Source: Planctomycetota bacterium (GTDB lineage Bacteria; Planctomycetota; JAJSAM01; JAJVHW01). Taken from it: a stretch of 45,165 bases of DNA. Position numbers and translations under genes: made by a program. Below are positions 25,513 through 35,256 of the stretch, in pieces; the stretch's first letter is position 1, and the number at the start of each line of letters is the position of its first letter. Location of the stretch: the NCBI GenBank assembly GCA_024280885.1, contig JAJRPF010000041.1, forward strand, positions 1 through 45,165, given 5' to 3'. The notes beneath the pieces were generated by a model, which saw nothing but the letters and a program-made list of their open reading frames with translations, did no database searches and had not been told where the DNA came from.

Positions 25513-25939
25513 CCACCTGACGCATCTGACGGCCAACGCGCCCGACCGCGCCCGCGCGACCCTGAGCGAGTCCGTCCTCGCCCACCGTGAGACCACCGCG
25601 TGCTGGCTCGCCCACACCGACCCGGAGGCCGTGACGCGCATCGACGAGTCGGGCACTCCGCTGTCGCGGAACGACGATCCGGCGTAGCCGCGCGAATCCC
25701 CCGACAGTCCATCGCGGCGAACGTCCGGGGTGCAGCGGGGGGCGATGCTCCGTTGCTTCCCACGCCCCCGTGTCCACACCCGTGTCCGCCTTGTTAGCGG
25801 CGCTCCGTTTCCGCGGGGTTCTGGCCGCGTTCGAGGGGTGAGAAAAACGAGCCCGGCACAGTATCTCGGCACAGCATCTTCACGAGGAGTGCGCGACGAT
25901 AGGCTTGATATTTCGGCGTGGGGCGCCGATAATTCACGG

Positions 25940-27105
25940 ATGAGTGTTGTCATTCGGCCAGGCTTCGCCGAAGCGGTGGCGCGCCAGTTCCGCGTTCACC
26001 CTGTCGTGGGCCTGCTCGGTGCACGGCAGGTCGGGAAGACGACACTCGCCCATATCATCGCGGGAGCCGACGAGCAGCAGGTACACGTGTTCGACCTCGA
26101 GGACCCGGCGGCGCAAGCGCGTCTTGCCGACCCGCGCCTGGCTCTCGCGCCGCTCGAGGGGCTCGTGATCCTCGACGAGGTCCAGCGCCTGCCGGACGTT
26201 TTCTCCGTGCTCCGCGTCTTGGTCGATCGGCCGGAGAATGCCGCGCGCTTCCTCGTCCTCGGGAGCGCCTCGCCCGACCTGTTGCGTCAGAGCGCGGAGA
26301 CGCTCGCGGGCAGAATCGGGTACGTCGACCTCACCGGGCTCCACCTCGGTGAGGTCGGGCCGCGGCGCGCCGAACAACTCTGGATCCGAGGTGGCTTCCC
26401 TCGCTCCTTCCTCGCGGAGTCCGACGCTAGCTCGTTCACGTGGCGACAGGGCTTCGTCCGGACGTTCCTCGAGCGCGATCTTGCAGGGCTCGGCGTTCCC
26501 TTCCCGCCCGTCACGATGGGGCGACTCTGGCGCATGCTCGCTCACAGCCAGTCGCAGGTCCTGAACCACTCGGAGCTCAGCCGCTCCTTCGGTGTCGCAG
26601 ACACCACCGTGAGACGCTGGGTGGACGCGCTCGTCGGCTCTCTCGTCGTGCGACTGCTGCAACCTTGGCACGCCAACGTCGGCAAGCGTCAGGTGAAGCG
26701 ACCGAAGGTCTACCTGTCGGACACGGGATTGCTGCACGCGCTGCTTGGCCTTGCCACCTGCGAAGACGTGCTCTCCCATCCGATCTGTGGGGCGTCCTGG
26801 GAGTCGTTCGCTCTCGAGCAGGTGATCCACGCTGTCGGCGCGCAGCGCGAGGAGTGCTACTTCTGGGCGACGCACGGCGGCGCGGAACTCGACCTGCTCG
26901 TAGTGCGTGGCAATCGACGTCTAGGGTCGAGATAAAGCGGACCAGTTCGCCGCGCGTCACGCGTTCGATGCGCATCGCGCTCGACGACCTCCATCTCGAT
27001 CGCCTCGACGTGGTGTATGCCGGCGACAAGACGTTCCCGCTCGCAGACCGTGTGCGCGCCGTCCCGGCGGCGCGGCTCTTCGACGACGTCGAACCGCTTG
27101 GGTGA
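25940..27105 (+). CDS. AAA_14 / DUF4143-type P-loop ATPase with C-terminal frameshift
   Basis: From the ATG at 25940: Walker A GARQVGKTT (27-35), Walker B LVILDEVQ (75-82), sensor FLVLGSASPDLL, then the DUF4143 half with a winged-helix-like segment (LSRSFGVADTTVRRWVDAL) and VYLSDTGLLHALLG. In frame it stops at 26935 after ELDLLVVRGNRRL. The next frame carries on with VEIKRTSSPRVTRSM to 27105. E-L-D-L-L ... V-E-I-K is the C-terminal nuclease-like signature of these proteins, so one G has probably been lost from the G run near 26925. Family members are often toxin-antitoxin- or mobility-associated; the function is not settled. Confidence 0.85.
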
Positions 27106-27549
27106 TCTTCCGGGAGCGTCGAGAGCGGTGCTCGAACGCAACGCAGCTCGGGACCCGATCCAGGCGGATCTTCCACCGCCCAAGCCACAGGTAGCTGGCT
27201 CCTCGACGATTCGAGTGTCCATCTCGTGAGGTGGGCGAGAGTCGTGAGATCTTCGCGCGTGCGGCGCGGATCGTTCCTGCGAGCTCGTTCCACGCCGGAT
27301 TGGGAACGTCGCGTTGCGGGTCGGCGGCCTGGGCGACTTAGTCCACGTCCGGTGATCAGCCTCGGGGCTCCGTTCGCGAGTCTGCGTTCGAAGCTCGCTC
27401 GGCTCTCATGAGTTCCCAAGTCGTTCGTCGCCGACGATCTGGCACCGCTGGTCGAATTCTGGAGGCGATGGCACATCAGTCGGTCTTTCTGAATCCCTAG
27501 CTCTATCCCTGTATTCATGCGTTTGTCATGCACGAATACAAGGAAGTCA
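27106..27549. other. Spacer without a convincing gene
   Basis: Nothing recognisable was found on either strand between the two ATPase genes. Near the right end, AGGAAG stands before the GTG of the second ATPase fragment. Confidence 0.4.
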
Positions 27550-27924
27550 GTGGTTGAGCGCCCACGCCGAATCGAGCAGATCCGGAGGGTTCTCATGCGC
27601 GCGCCGGTGTGTGCGCTCGTCGGGCCGCACCAATCCGGAAAGACGACGCTGGCGCACCAACTCGCCTCGGACTGGGACGGTTCGACGGCGATCTTCGGGG
27701 GCCTGCGCCCGCTGGCGGATCGGTCCGGGACTCCGGTGCAATTCCTCGTCCTCGGGAGCGCGGCGCCCGACGTCATTCGCGGCGTGTCGGAGAACTCCCG
27801 TTCCTTGACGGTCGGTGACCTACACCTCGTGCTCCGTGGCGAGGAACGCGGACGATCGGGCGTGATCGATGAACTTCGATTCGTCCTCGGACAGGATTGC
27901 GCCGAGCGTCTCGCCTTCTGGTGA
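27550..27924 (+). pseudogene. Truncated second AAA_14-type ATPase
   Basis: GTG with AGGAAG upstream opens VERPRRIEQIRRVL, then Walker A GPHQSGKTT. It jumps from LASDWDGST to LRPLADRSG and FLVLGSAAPDVIRG, which in the neighbouring intact paralogue lie on the far side of the Walker B strand. About 36 residues including LVILDEVQ are therefore missing. After ENSRSL the homology ends, and the remaining frame is antisense to the EthD-like gene. Both the internal deletion and the missing DUF4143 half argue for a dead gene. Confidence 0.7.
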
Positions 27925-28182
27925 GCTCATGGCCTCGACGAATGCCTGCTCCGACTCGAACCAGACCTCGGCGACTCCGTCGAACTCCTCGATCATTCCG
28001 CGCGACTCGCGGAGGAACTGGTTCATCGGAGTGTCGATGGTGTGGTCCTGCACGTAGCGCTTCGCGTGGTGGACCTCCACGAACGACTGAAAGAGCGGGG
28101 CGTGCTTGTTCTTCCAGTAGTCCTGGAACTCGGCCCGCGACAGACTCGGGTGGCGATGCAGACACATGACGAACTTGATCAT
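27820..28182 (-). CDS. EthD-domain protein
   Basis: AAGGAGA stands nine bases before the ATG. The 120-residue protein opens MIKFVMCLHRHPSLSRAEF and continues YWKNKHAPLF, then VAEVWFESEQAFVEAMSSPE. This is the typical dimeric alpha/beta-barrel (ferredoxin-like) EthD pattern: a strand, an F-x-x-Y-W-x-x-x-H-x-P-L motif, and a later strand with a Trp-Phe. Such proteins bind small hydrophobic compounds or act in polyketide and ether degradation; the ligand here is unknown. It overlaps the end of the broken ATPase on the other strand. Confidence 0.85.
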   Translation of the reverse strand: MIKFVMCLHRHPSLSRAEFQDYWKNKHAPLFQSFVEVHHAKRYVQDHTIDTPMNQFLRESRGMIEEFDGVAEVWFESEQAFVEAMSSPEGETLGAILSEDESKFIDHARSSAFLATEHEV

Positions 28183-28251
28183 CTGGCGGTCTCCTTCGGG
28201 AACGAACGAACGGAGTGATTGTACCGCCATTCGTACTGCCATTCTGGGACT

Positions 28252-28947
28252 TCAGCGACGCCTCGGTGGCTTGCGTGGCGCGCTGATGCGGCCCACGAAG
28301 AGTGTGTGGCGCGGGCCGCGGTGGCCGCGGGCGCGGGTGTTGACGACTTCGGTCTCGAAGCCCGCGCGTTTCAGGTCCTTCACGAACGCTGGACAGTCGT
28401 ACGCGGACCAGACGACGAGTACGCCGCCGGGGCGCAGCGCGTCGCGGAGCCGGGCGAGTCCCGGAGGGTCGTAGAGCGCTCCGTTGCCCTCGGAGGTGAA
28501 CGAATCCGGGCCGTGGTCGACGTCGAGCAGGAGGGCGTCGAACGGCGCCGGGCGTGCGCGCATGTACGCGACGAGATCGCCGACCTCCACGTGGGTGCGC
28601 GGGTCGTCGAGTGGGTGTCCGGCCAGGTGGGCGACCGGTCCACGGTTCCAGGTGACGACGGCTTCGAGGAGCTCGGAGACGACGACGGTTGCGCGTGGCC
28701 CCACGGCGTCGAGCGCCGCGCGCAGCGTGTACCCCAGGCCGAGACCGCCGACGAGCACCCGTGCATCCTTCCGCCCGCGGAGCCCTTCGCAACCGATCTC
28801 TGCCATGAGGATCTCGGAGTGCGACTGTCCGCTCGCCATGAGGATCGCGCCGTCCGCGCGAACCACGAGCTCTCCCGATTCGCGGGTGAGTCGAATGAGC
28901 TCGCCCGCGGGCGTGCGCGCTTCGTCGATGAACTCCGGCATCTGCAT
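28252..28947 (-). CDS. Spermidine-synthase-like SAM-fold protein
   Basis: The 231-residue protein has LMASGQSHSEILMAE near the N-terminus, then RVLVGGLGLGYTLRAALDAV (the glycine-rich nucleotide loop), VVVSELLEAVVTWN (acidic residue binding the ribose), and FDALLLDVDHGPDSF in the active-site position. This is the spermidine/spermine synthase fold. The canonical catalytic Asp pair of polyamine synthases is not clearly kept, so a methyltransferase or aminopropyltransferase with another substrate is possible. The start at ATG 28947 is chosen because the preceding residues in the same frame fall in a repeat. There is no strong ribosome site. Confidence 0.8.
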   Translation of the reverse strand: MQMPEFIDEARTPAGELIRLTRESGELVVRADGAILMASGQSHSEILMAEIGCEGLRGRKDARVLVGGLGLGYTLRAALDAVGPRATVVVSELLEAVVTWNRGPVAHLAGHPLDDPRTHVEVGDLVAYMRARPAPFDALLLDVDHGPDSFTSEGNGALYDPPGLARLRDALRPGGVLVVWSAYDCPAFVKDLKRAGFETEVVNTRARGHRGPRHTLFVGRISAPRKPPRRR

Positions 28948-29043
28948 GGAGAGAGGGTACGGAGTCAGGGCGCGCTCCACCGAGTTCGTCGTGCGGGCGA
29001 TCCGAGCGTGACGGTTGCGCGGGAGGCCTGCCGAATGAGAAGC

Positions 29044-29143
29044 GATACGGAGCCAGGACAGATTCGGCAGAGTTCGGAGCATGGGCACCGACACAGCGAG
29101 TGCGTACCTCCGAACTCTGCCGAATCTGTCCTGGCTCCGTATC
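29044..29143. repeat. Perfect 36-bp inverted repeat with 28-bp spacer
   Basis: The left arm (29044-29079) starts GATACGGAGCCAGGACAG and the right arm (29108-29143) is its exact reverse complement, ending CTGTCCTGGCTCCGTATC. The spacer is 28 bp. Transcribed from either side it would give a very stable hairpin. The rest of the 28948-29327 gap shows no gene. It may be a bidirectional terminator, a REP/MITE-like mobile repeat, or a structural RNA; the absence of a T-run after either arm speaks against a plain terminator. Confidence 0.85.
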
Positions 29144-29327
29144 TCCGCCGTACCTCCGTTTCTTGCAGAACAGAATCGGATTTCTAATCTGCAAGGATCG
29201 GAGCCTCGCAGAGCGGAGACGGAGTCGTCAGCTGCTCGCGAGCTGGCGGGCGCGGGCGGTGGGTCAAGTCGATGTCATCGGCGAGGCCCGTGTCAGTGGG
29301 ACAGTCGCCACGGCGCAGCTTCGGGCA

Positions 29328-29903
29328 TCACTCCGCGGTGGCCGCTCGGGCGGCCCCGTCCGAGTCCTCGCCGGGTGGTTGCTCGCGAGCGGCGGCTACC
29401 GTCGTGCGGTCGATAATGTGGCTGACGTCGTCGCTGACGTAGGAGCAGTGACCGTACTCGTCGCGCTCGGTCCAACTGATCACCTCCGCCATGATCTGTT
29501 CGGGCGCGATGCCCATTCGCAATTGAAGGCTCGCGCGGTCGGTCAGGAGCGATCCGGAGAATATCGCGAAGTCGCACTCGCCACCGACGTCGTCGGCCTT
29601 CGCGTGACACGCGGCGTGGAACGTCTCGAGAAGCGCGCAGGCACCGACCGGATCGTCGCCCGCGTATGCCAGTATCCGGGCGCGCGTACCTTCGAGGAAT
29701 ACGACGTACTCGTGTTCCTCGCGCCACGAGATGTACTCGCCCGGGCAGGTTGCGTCGGCGACCTCGCGCTCAAGGTCGCGCAGCGTCGGTGGGGCATCAG
29801 GGAGAGGGGAGTCGAGGGCAAAGCACCGGCGCATGGGATCGAAAATGTAATCGGAGGGGAGGACGTCGAGGCGGCCATGCTTCTTGGCGGTGCCGCTCGT
29901 CAC
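29328..29903 (-). CDS. Hypothetical protein, last gene of a three-gene operon
   Basis: The preferred start is GTG at 29903, with CGGAG nine bases upstream. The 191-residue product contains DVLPSDYIFDPMRRCFALD, CPGEYISWREEHEYVVFLEG and CDFAIFSGSLLTDRASLQL, and ends in an acidic, Ala-rich tail. No family is recognised. It follows the choline-kinase-like gene by 40 bp on the same strand, so a linked role is likely but unknown. Confidence 0.65.
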   Translation of the reverse strand: MTSGTAKKHGRLDVLPSDYIFDPMRRCFALDSPLPDAPPTLRDLEREVADATCPGEYISWREEHEYVVFLEGTRARILAYAGDDPVGACALLETFHAACHAKADDVGGECDFAIFSGSLLTDRASLQLRMGIAPEQIMAEVISWTERDEYGHCSYVSDDVSHIIDRTTVAAAREQPPGEDSDGAARAATAE

Positions 29904-29943
29904 GTGTTGCTCCGGTCGTCGGCGCCTGGCAGGACGCGCAGGG

Positions 29944-30972
29944 CTACGCGTCGCCGAAGCGTGCTTTGTAGGCGGCCAGGAAGTACGCGAAGCGGAGGCT
30001 TGCGTACGGGAGGAAGCGGATTTTCTGGATCGGCTCGACGGCGAGCGGGATCGCGGCCATCGCGTACATATAGTGCGAGAGGGGGATGAGATCGCGCGTC
30101 TCGCCGACGAGGCGCGTGAGTTCGGCCTCGCGGTCGGCCGTGGTCGCGAACTCCTCGTTCTCGAGATAGGCACCGATCAGACCGCGCAGTTCGCGGTTGC
30201 CGTACTCCGGTTCGGCGATCGAGAAGTGTGGGTAGTCAGCGAGGCCGTGGCGCATGACGGTCTCGCTGAAGAGGTTCGCGAAGTCGAATGCCTTGTGATT
30301 GCGGCACGAGAACTCGAAGTCGAGGAGCTTGATCTCGCCAGAATCGAGCAGCATCACGTTCCCGTGGTACGTATCGTTGTGGCAGAACGTGAGCGGGCCG
30401 TTGGGCAGGCAGCGCAGCACCTTGCGATGCGTCGCGTCGCTCGTGATCTCGCGCAGCGCGATGCCGAGCGGGCGCTCCTCAGCCGGGAAGTGATCGAGTT
30501 GGTCGTGAAGGACGCGATCCGCGAGGGCGCCCCACTTCTTGTGAAGCAGAGTGAAGAACCCATCGTCGGGTAAGCCCTCGGGCTGTAACGCGTGAAAACG
30601 ATGGAGTTGGTTCGCGATCTGGCGCAGCACGTCGAGATCCATGAGATCGTCGCGCGTCAGAGTGCGCCCGTCGTAGCACGCCTCGAGGCGGTATTGCATG
30701 TCGTAGCGCGGGCAGTGCGCGGCGATGCCAGCATCGCCGAGCAAGACGAAGATCCGGCGCTCAAGATCCGTCTCGAGGATCGCGTTCTCTTTGCCCTCGA
30801 GGCGGCGGTAGAAGATCGCCGACGGGTCCGCCGGGACCTTCGCGCGAACCGTCATCGTGAACGACGAGAAGCCCTTGGGTGCGTCGAACGTGAAGTCGTC
30901 GATCGAGAGACGGCGCCAGTCGGGGAGTGCCGTCTGGCAGTGTGTGAAGACCTCTGCAACATGGTCGCGCAT
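29944..30972 (-). CDS. Choline/ethanolamine-kinase-like phosphotransferase
   Basis: The 342-residue protein shows the aminoglycoside/choline-kinase fold. It has FYRRLEGKENAILETDLERR in the N-lobe, the Brenner loop TFCHNDTYHGNVMLL (195-209, catalytic Asp200 and Asn205), and IKLLDFEFSCRNHKAFDF with the metal-binding DFEF at 218-221. The combination C-H-N-D-x-x-x-x-N and D-F-E-(F/Y) fits choline/ethanolamine kinases better than antibiotic kinases. It would phosphorylate a small alcohol for lipid or surface-glycan modification. It is the middle gene of a likely operon, 25 bp after the small gene upstream. Confidence 0.85.
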   Translation of the reverse strand: MRDHVAEVFTHCQTALPDWRRLSIDDFTFDAPKGFSSFTMTVRAKVPADPSAIFYRRLEGKENAILETDLERRIFVLLGDAGIAAHCPRYDMQYRLEACYDGRTLTRDDLMDLDVLRQIANQLHRFHALQPEGLPDDGFFTLLHKKWGALADRVLHDQLDHFPAEERPLGIALREITSDATHRKVLRCLPNGPLTFCHNDTYHGNVMLLDSGEIKLLDFEFSCRNHKAFDFANLFSETVMRHGLADYPHFSIAEPEYGNRELRGLIGAYLENEEFATTADREAELTRLVGETRDLIPLSHYMYAMAAIPLAVEPIQKIRFLPYASLRFAYFLAAYKARFGDA

Positions 30973-30997
30973 GCTGCGCAGGCTACCGCATCTGACT

Positions 30998-31405
30998 CTA
31001 CAGGCGCTTCAACTCGCGCAGCACGAGGTTGAGTACGCGGCTGGCGAGCTCGGGCGCGAAGCGGGCGGGGCCGGCGGCTTCGGGGACGCCGACAATCGCC
31101 GCGTGATGCTCGGGACTCGCGGCCGTGCTCACCGCCGTGCCGTCGCCGGCTTCGAGCGGGCGTGACGTGAGGAAGACGTCGGCGATCGGCTCACGTCTTC
31201 CCGGTCCCCTGCGTGTGGAGTCCACCGCGAGGATCGCGTCCGCACGAACGCGCGCGCTACACGAAGCGCCATACGAAGCGAATGTGTCGCCGCGAAGTTC
31301 GACGCGATGGCCGCGCTCGCGCAGTCCATCGGTCAGACGAGCGACGACCGCTCCCGGCATGGGGTCCAATAGATGGACACAAATTCCAGACTCGCTCCCG
31401 ATCAT
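30998..31405 (-). CDS. Small hypothetical protein; possible degenerate APS-kinase-like domain
   Basis: The 135-residue protein begins GICVHLLDPMPGAVVARLTD and continues GLRERGHRVELRGD. The spacing (strand, loop, helix, G-H-R-V-E-x-R-G-D) is like the start of APS kinases, but the P-loop GxxxxGKS/T is replaced by DPMPGAVVA, so ATP binding of that kind is unlikely. The later helix (APELASRVLNLVLRELKRL) is ordinary. It is the first gene of the choline-kinase-like operon. The APS-kinase relation is a weak inference. Confidence 0.55.
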   Translation of the reverse strand: MIGSESGICVHLLDPMPGAVVARLTDGLRERGHRVELRGDTFASYGASCSARVRADAILAVDSTRRGPGRREPIADVFLTSRPLEAGDGTAVSTAASPEHHAAIVGVPEAAGPARFAPELASRVLNLVLRELKRL

Positions 31406-31513
31406 AACGCCTCCTCCACGCTCGGCCGCGTGACGTCGATGAACCCGTACCCATCAGCGCCTACGAGACGTCGGCCGACTTGTTACGAGGAAAGAGGAGC
31501 GCGCAACGAAGAA

Positions 31514-31541
31514 GGCGGGCATCGCTGCTGCGATACCCGCC
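31514..31541 (-). terminator. Probable intrinsic terminator of the sigma-kinase operon
   Basis: The stem-loop GGCGGG-x-ATCGC / GCGAT-x-CCCGCC has a 4-base loop and one mismatch. On the minus strand it is followed by a T-rich TTCTTCGTT. It lies about 110 bp after the last minus-strand stop of the operon at 31653. Confidence 0.55.
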
Positions 31542-31652
31542 GGGGAGCCATCGAGAGAGTTGCGATCCCCTCAAGGCGGCGGTCTCATTTCAGGCTGTGC
31601 GTCGGTGTACGAACGTGGTCCAGAAGGCTGGTCCAGCCGGAGTCGGAAGCGC

Positions 31653-32408
31653 TCAGCGTGCGCCGCCACCACCACCACCGCCACCGTTTCTTCGTCCACC
31701 GCCGCCTGATCCGCCGCGGCGGCCGCCGCCGCCCATACCGTTGCCCATCTCCGAGACGATCGACTCGGCGTCTGTCGCCGAGAGGAACTCCCCGATCGAC
31801 GTGCCGAGCTCCTCGCGGAGCGTGCCCATGTTCGCGACCATCTCTTCGCGCGTGAGTCCTTCCATGCCGCCGTTGCGGAAGTTGTCGCGGACCTTGCCAC
31901 GGAAGGTCGCGAACTCGTCACCGAGACGCTGCTTCTGATCGTCGGTCAGTTGCAGCCCCAGCCGGTCGAGCAGGCGATCAACGCCACGCGCCGAGCGCTC
32001 GCGGTTGCGATCGCTGTCGATCTTCTCCATCGCACGCTTGACCGTCTCGATGTCGGCCGCTGCGAGGTCGCCCTCGCGCTGTGCGTCGCCGTCCGGGACG
32101 GCGAGTGCTGTACTCTCCGCCGTCGGCGTGGCTGCGACAGACGCAGACGTCACGCCTCGCTCCATCGACGCGAGTCGGCGCTCGACCTGCAGGATGCGCG
32201 TCGTCGTCTTGCGGTCGCTCTGGATCGTGCTGAAGCCGTCGAGTCGGCGCTCCAACTCGCTGATGCGTTGCTCGACGGCGCTCAGGTCGATCGGCTCGCC
32301 GTCCTCCGTTTGCTGTGGCATCGGCGCTTCTGCGCGCATCACGTCGTAGGTCAGAATACCGGCCCCGACGATCAGGACATTGGCGGCGAGCAGCATGGCG
32401 ATCTTCAT
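31653..32408 (-). CDS. Membrane-anchored or exported coiled-coil protein with Gly-rich tail
   Basis: The ATG overlaps the kinase stop (ATGA), so translation is coupled. The 251-residue product begins with a hydrophobic helix (KIAMLLAANVLIVGAGIL), a signal anchor or peptide. A heptad-rich coiled coil follows (AVEQRISELERRLDGF, then ILQVERRLASMERG). Next is an LGLQLTDDQKQRLGDEF segment like the LTPEQ repeats of Spy/CpxP-type periplasmic chaperones or sensors. The end is nearly all Gly with a few Arg and Asn. It probably works in the periplasm beside the kinase's extracytoplasmic part. Confidence 0.75.
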   Translation of the reverse strand: MKIAMLLAANVLIVGAGILTYDVMRAEAPMPQQTEDGEPIDLSAVEQRISELERRLDGFSTIQSDRKTTTRILQVERRLASMERGVTSASVAATPTAESTALAVPDGDAQREGDLAAADIETVKRAMEKIDSDRNRERSARGVDRLLDRLGLQLTDDQKQRLGDEFATFRGKVRDNFRNGGMEGLTREEMVANMGTLREELGTSIGEFLSATDAESIVSEMGNGMGGGGRRGGSGGGGRRNGGGGGGGGAR

Positions 32409-35256
32409 GGTTGTCTCCGTTCGTCCGGCGCCCCGGGCGGTGGGTCGTTGCTCTCGTTGTCGTCGATCTCCGGCGCTCCGCGGCGCCCGCGTCTCCCCTG
32501 ATTCCGCTCGCGACCGGATCTCGTCCTCGAATTCGGAGAAAAACCCCGCGAGGCACCGCGCGAAAGCCACCGCAGGGGGCGCAACTCGTCGAGTTCGAGT
32601 ACGCCGTTGCCGTCGCGATCCAGAACGTCGAAGAAGGGGAGCACGGCGTCGGGGGCCTCGTCCTTCGTGAGCGCGCCGTCACCGTTCGTGTCGCCGTCGG
32701 GCGAGCGCGCACCGCCGCGTCCGCTGCCGTCACGCCGACCGCGGCCGGGCGGTGTGGACTCCGCCCCTCGTTTGCGAGCCGTCGCGCGGCGCGCATCGTC
32801 CGCGATGAGCGCACTGCGTAACGCCTCCTTTGCGCGCGCGGTCTCGCCCGCCTGGATCAGGAGATGCACGCGCACGTAGTGGCCGGGGACGAATTCAGGA
32901 TGCGTGCTGGCGAGTTCCTCCGCGACGGCGAGCGCTCCTTCGTTGTCGCCCTGCATCTGGAGGATTCTGGAGCGCATGAGTTGCGTGCGCAGGCCGCCCG
33001 GATCACGTGCCACGACCTCGTCCACGAAGCGTCGGGCGGCGGTGAGATCACCGTGCTCGGCGTAAAGCCGCGCCAGGAACATGCGCGTCGCCACGGAGTC
33101 GGGGCGCAGTGCCAGAGCGATCAGGCCGTGTTGCTCTGCGCGGTCGAATGCGTCGCCACGGATCAGGAGCAACGCGGCGAGGTGGAAGTTGAGATAGAAG
33201 TCGCCGCGGAATGTGCGCGCGGCGGTTTCAAGGACCTCGACCGCACGCTCCATTTCGCGCGCCCCGGCGAGTGTGAGCGCGAGCGTGTCGAGGCTGGCCG
33301 GCGAAAGACTGCCCGCTGCGAGCCCCTGTTGCGAATCGGCGAGCGCGAGCAGGCGCTCGGCGTCGCGCTCAGCCGCCGCCTCGCGCAGATCGCGGCGCCA
33401 CGGATCGTCGTCCAGCGCCTGCGCGATGGCGATGAGCGGTTCTGCGACGCGGCGGCGAGTGGGGCGCCGCGTCTGGCGGCGCCAGACCCAATCGTCGAGC
33501 GCGAAGGCCATCGCGATCGCCAGCGGCGTTCCGCGCCCGACGCGCGTTGCCACGTCCTCTGGCGAGGTGTCCTCGATGTCGATGTCAAAGCTCGCGAAGG
33601 CGCTCTGGTACGCCGCGTCCACCTCGGAGGAGTCCAGGTCGTCCGACGCGCGCACCTCAGCGAGCTCTGCGACGAACTGCTCTTCGCGGAGTCGCCTGGC
33701 CGTCCTGTTCCCGATGCGTTCCACGCGCTCGCGCAGTGTGTCGCTCAGGAAGAAGTCTTCGGAGTCCACGAGCGCGTGCGCCCGGTCGACGGCCGCCTGG
33801 GCGAGCTCGTACTCGCCGCGCCCCGAGTGCTCCGTGGCTGCGCGCAGTGCGTCGTGGACCTGCGCCTCGACCTCGCGCAGGCGCTCCTGGCGCGCGCCGC
33901 GGATGTGTACGAAGAACCCGGCAGCCAGCAGAACGAGGGCGACGACGCAGGTCCCGAAGACGAGCGTCAGGCGGCGAGAGCGTCGCTCGGCTTCCGCGCG
34001 CTCGGTGGCGCGCGCGGCTTCGACCTGCGCGTCGTGGGCGCGGGTCTCCAGCGCTGCGAGATAGCCGCGGATCGCCTCGGCGAGCTTCCCGGCGTGGAGC
34101 GGTCGCTCGCTCTGTTCGCGGTGCAGGCACTCCTTCGCGAGCGTGATGAGCGGGGCGTCGGCACCACACGCGTCGAGGCGCCCGAGCGCGTCGGTCAAGT
34201 CGGCGCGCTGCGCCTTGATCGCTGTCTGCACAATGGTCTCGCCGACGTAGGGCGGACGCCCGGTCAGGATCTCGCAGAGGATGGCGCCAAGCGCGAACAC
34301 GTCGGTGCGCTCGTCGAGTTGATCCACGCTGCCGAGCGCCTGCTCCGGCGGCATATAGCTCGGCGTACCCATGACGGAGCCGATCTGCGTTCCATGCCGT
34401 CGGGTCCGCTGCGCACGGTCGCGATCAGCGCGGCGTCACGTCGATCGAGATGGGCGCTCTCTTCGTCTGCAACTCCGCCGCGCGTGAGCACCTTCGCGAA
34501 GCCCCAATCCGCGACCTGCACCTCGCCGAACGAGCCGACGAGAATGTTGGCGGGCTTCAGGTCTCGGTGTACGACGCCGCGCGCGTGGGCGTAGGCCATG
34601 GCGTCGCAAATCTGCTCGAAGATGCGCAGGAAGCGGATGCGATCCTCGGCGGGCTGCACGCGATCTTCGAGCAGGCGCGCGAGCGTGCGGCCCCGGATCA
34701 GCTTCATTGTGAAGTACGGCCGCTGCTCGGCATCGACACCCAACTCGTAGACCGGCACGATGCCAGGATGCTCGAGCTGTCCACCGATCTGGGCTTCCTC
34801 GACGAAGCGTTGGATGAGTTCCGAGTTCCCGGCGTGATCGTCGCGTAGGACCTTCATGGCCAGATCTCGGCCGAGGTCGAGATCGCGGCCTTTCAGGATG
34901 ACGCCGACACCGCCGCGTGCGATCTCTCCGAGGATGCGATAGCGACCGGCGTGCGCATCTGAGGGGGCGGCGAGGTCTGCGCGTCGCACCACGGGCCCTC
35001 CGTCGCTGTCGGGATCGCGCAGGAGCACGCGCGCCCTGCGTCCCGTCGGCTGCCCGAGGCGCTCGAGGACGCTCGGTTGGATGCGTGCGCTTTGCGTGTC
35101 TCCCGCGCCGCCGAACGCCGCTTCGAGGCCCGCGTCCCACGCGTCGGAGTCGAGTGGCGGCAGGTCGGGTCCGCTCGCGCGGTCCGGTCCGCGAGCATCC
35201 GCGCCACGATCGTGCCGATCCGGGTCCAGCCCATCCGTGTCGTTGTTCTCGGTGAC
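32405..35256 (-). CDS. Serine/threonine kinase with membrane helix, TPR-like region and two EF-hands (frameshifted)
   Basis: The kinase lies in two frames. The first has GEIARGGVGVILKG, Lys135, HRDLKPAN (230-237) and DWG (250-252). At about 34395 it turns to nonsense, and the -1 frame continues TQIGSVMGTPSYMPPEQA with the rest of the lobe. One base is missing in the G/C run. A membrane helix (TLVFGTCVVALVLLAAGFFV) separates the kinase from TPR-like helices. The C-terminus holds two EF-hand loops, DTNGDGALTKDE and DRDGNGVLELDE. The conserved N-terminal part (TENNDTDGL) has no ATG, GTG or TTG before it; a GTC at 35256 follows GAGAGGTAGG. The gene sits between its ECF sigma factor and a coupled coiled-coil gene. 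Confidence 0.88.

Noticed and set aside
34380..34410. Programmed frameshift inside the kinase gene
   Set aside because: No slippery heptamer or convincing downstream structure, and a kinase lobe is an unlikely place for recoding; a lost base is simpler.
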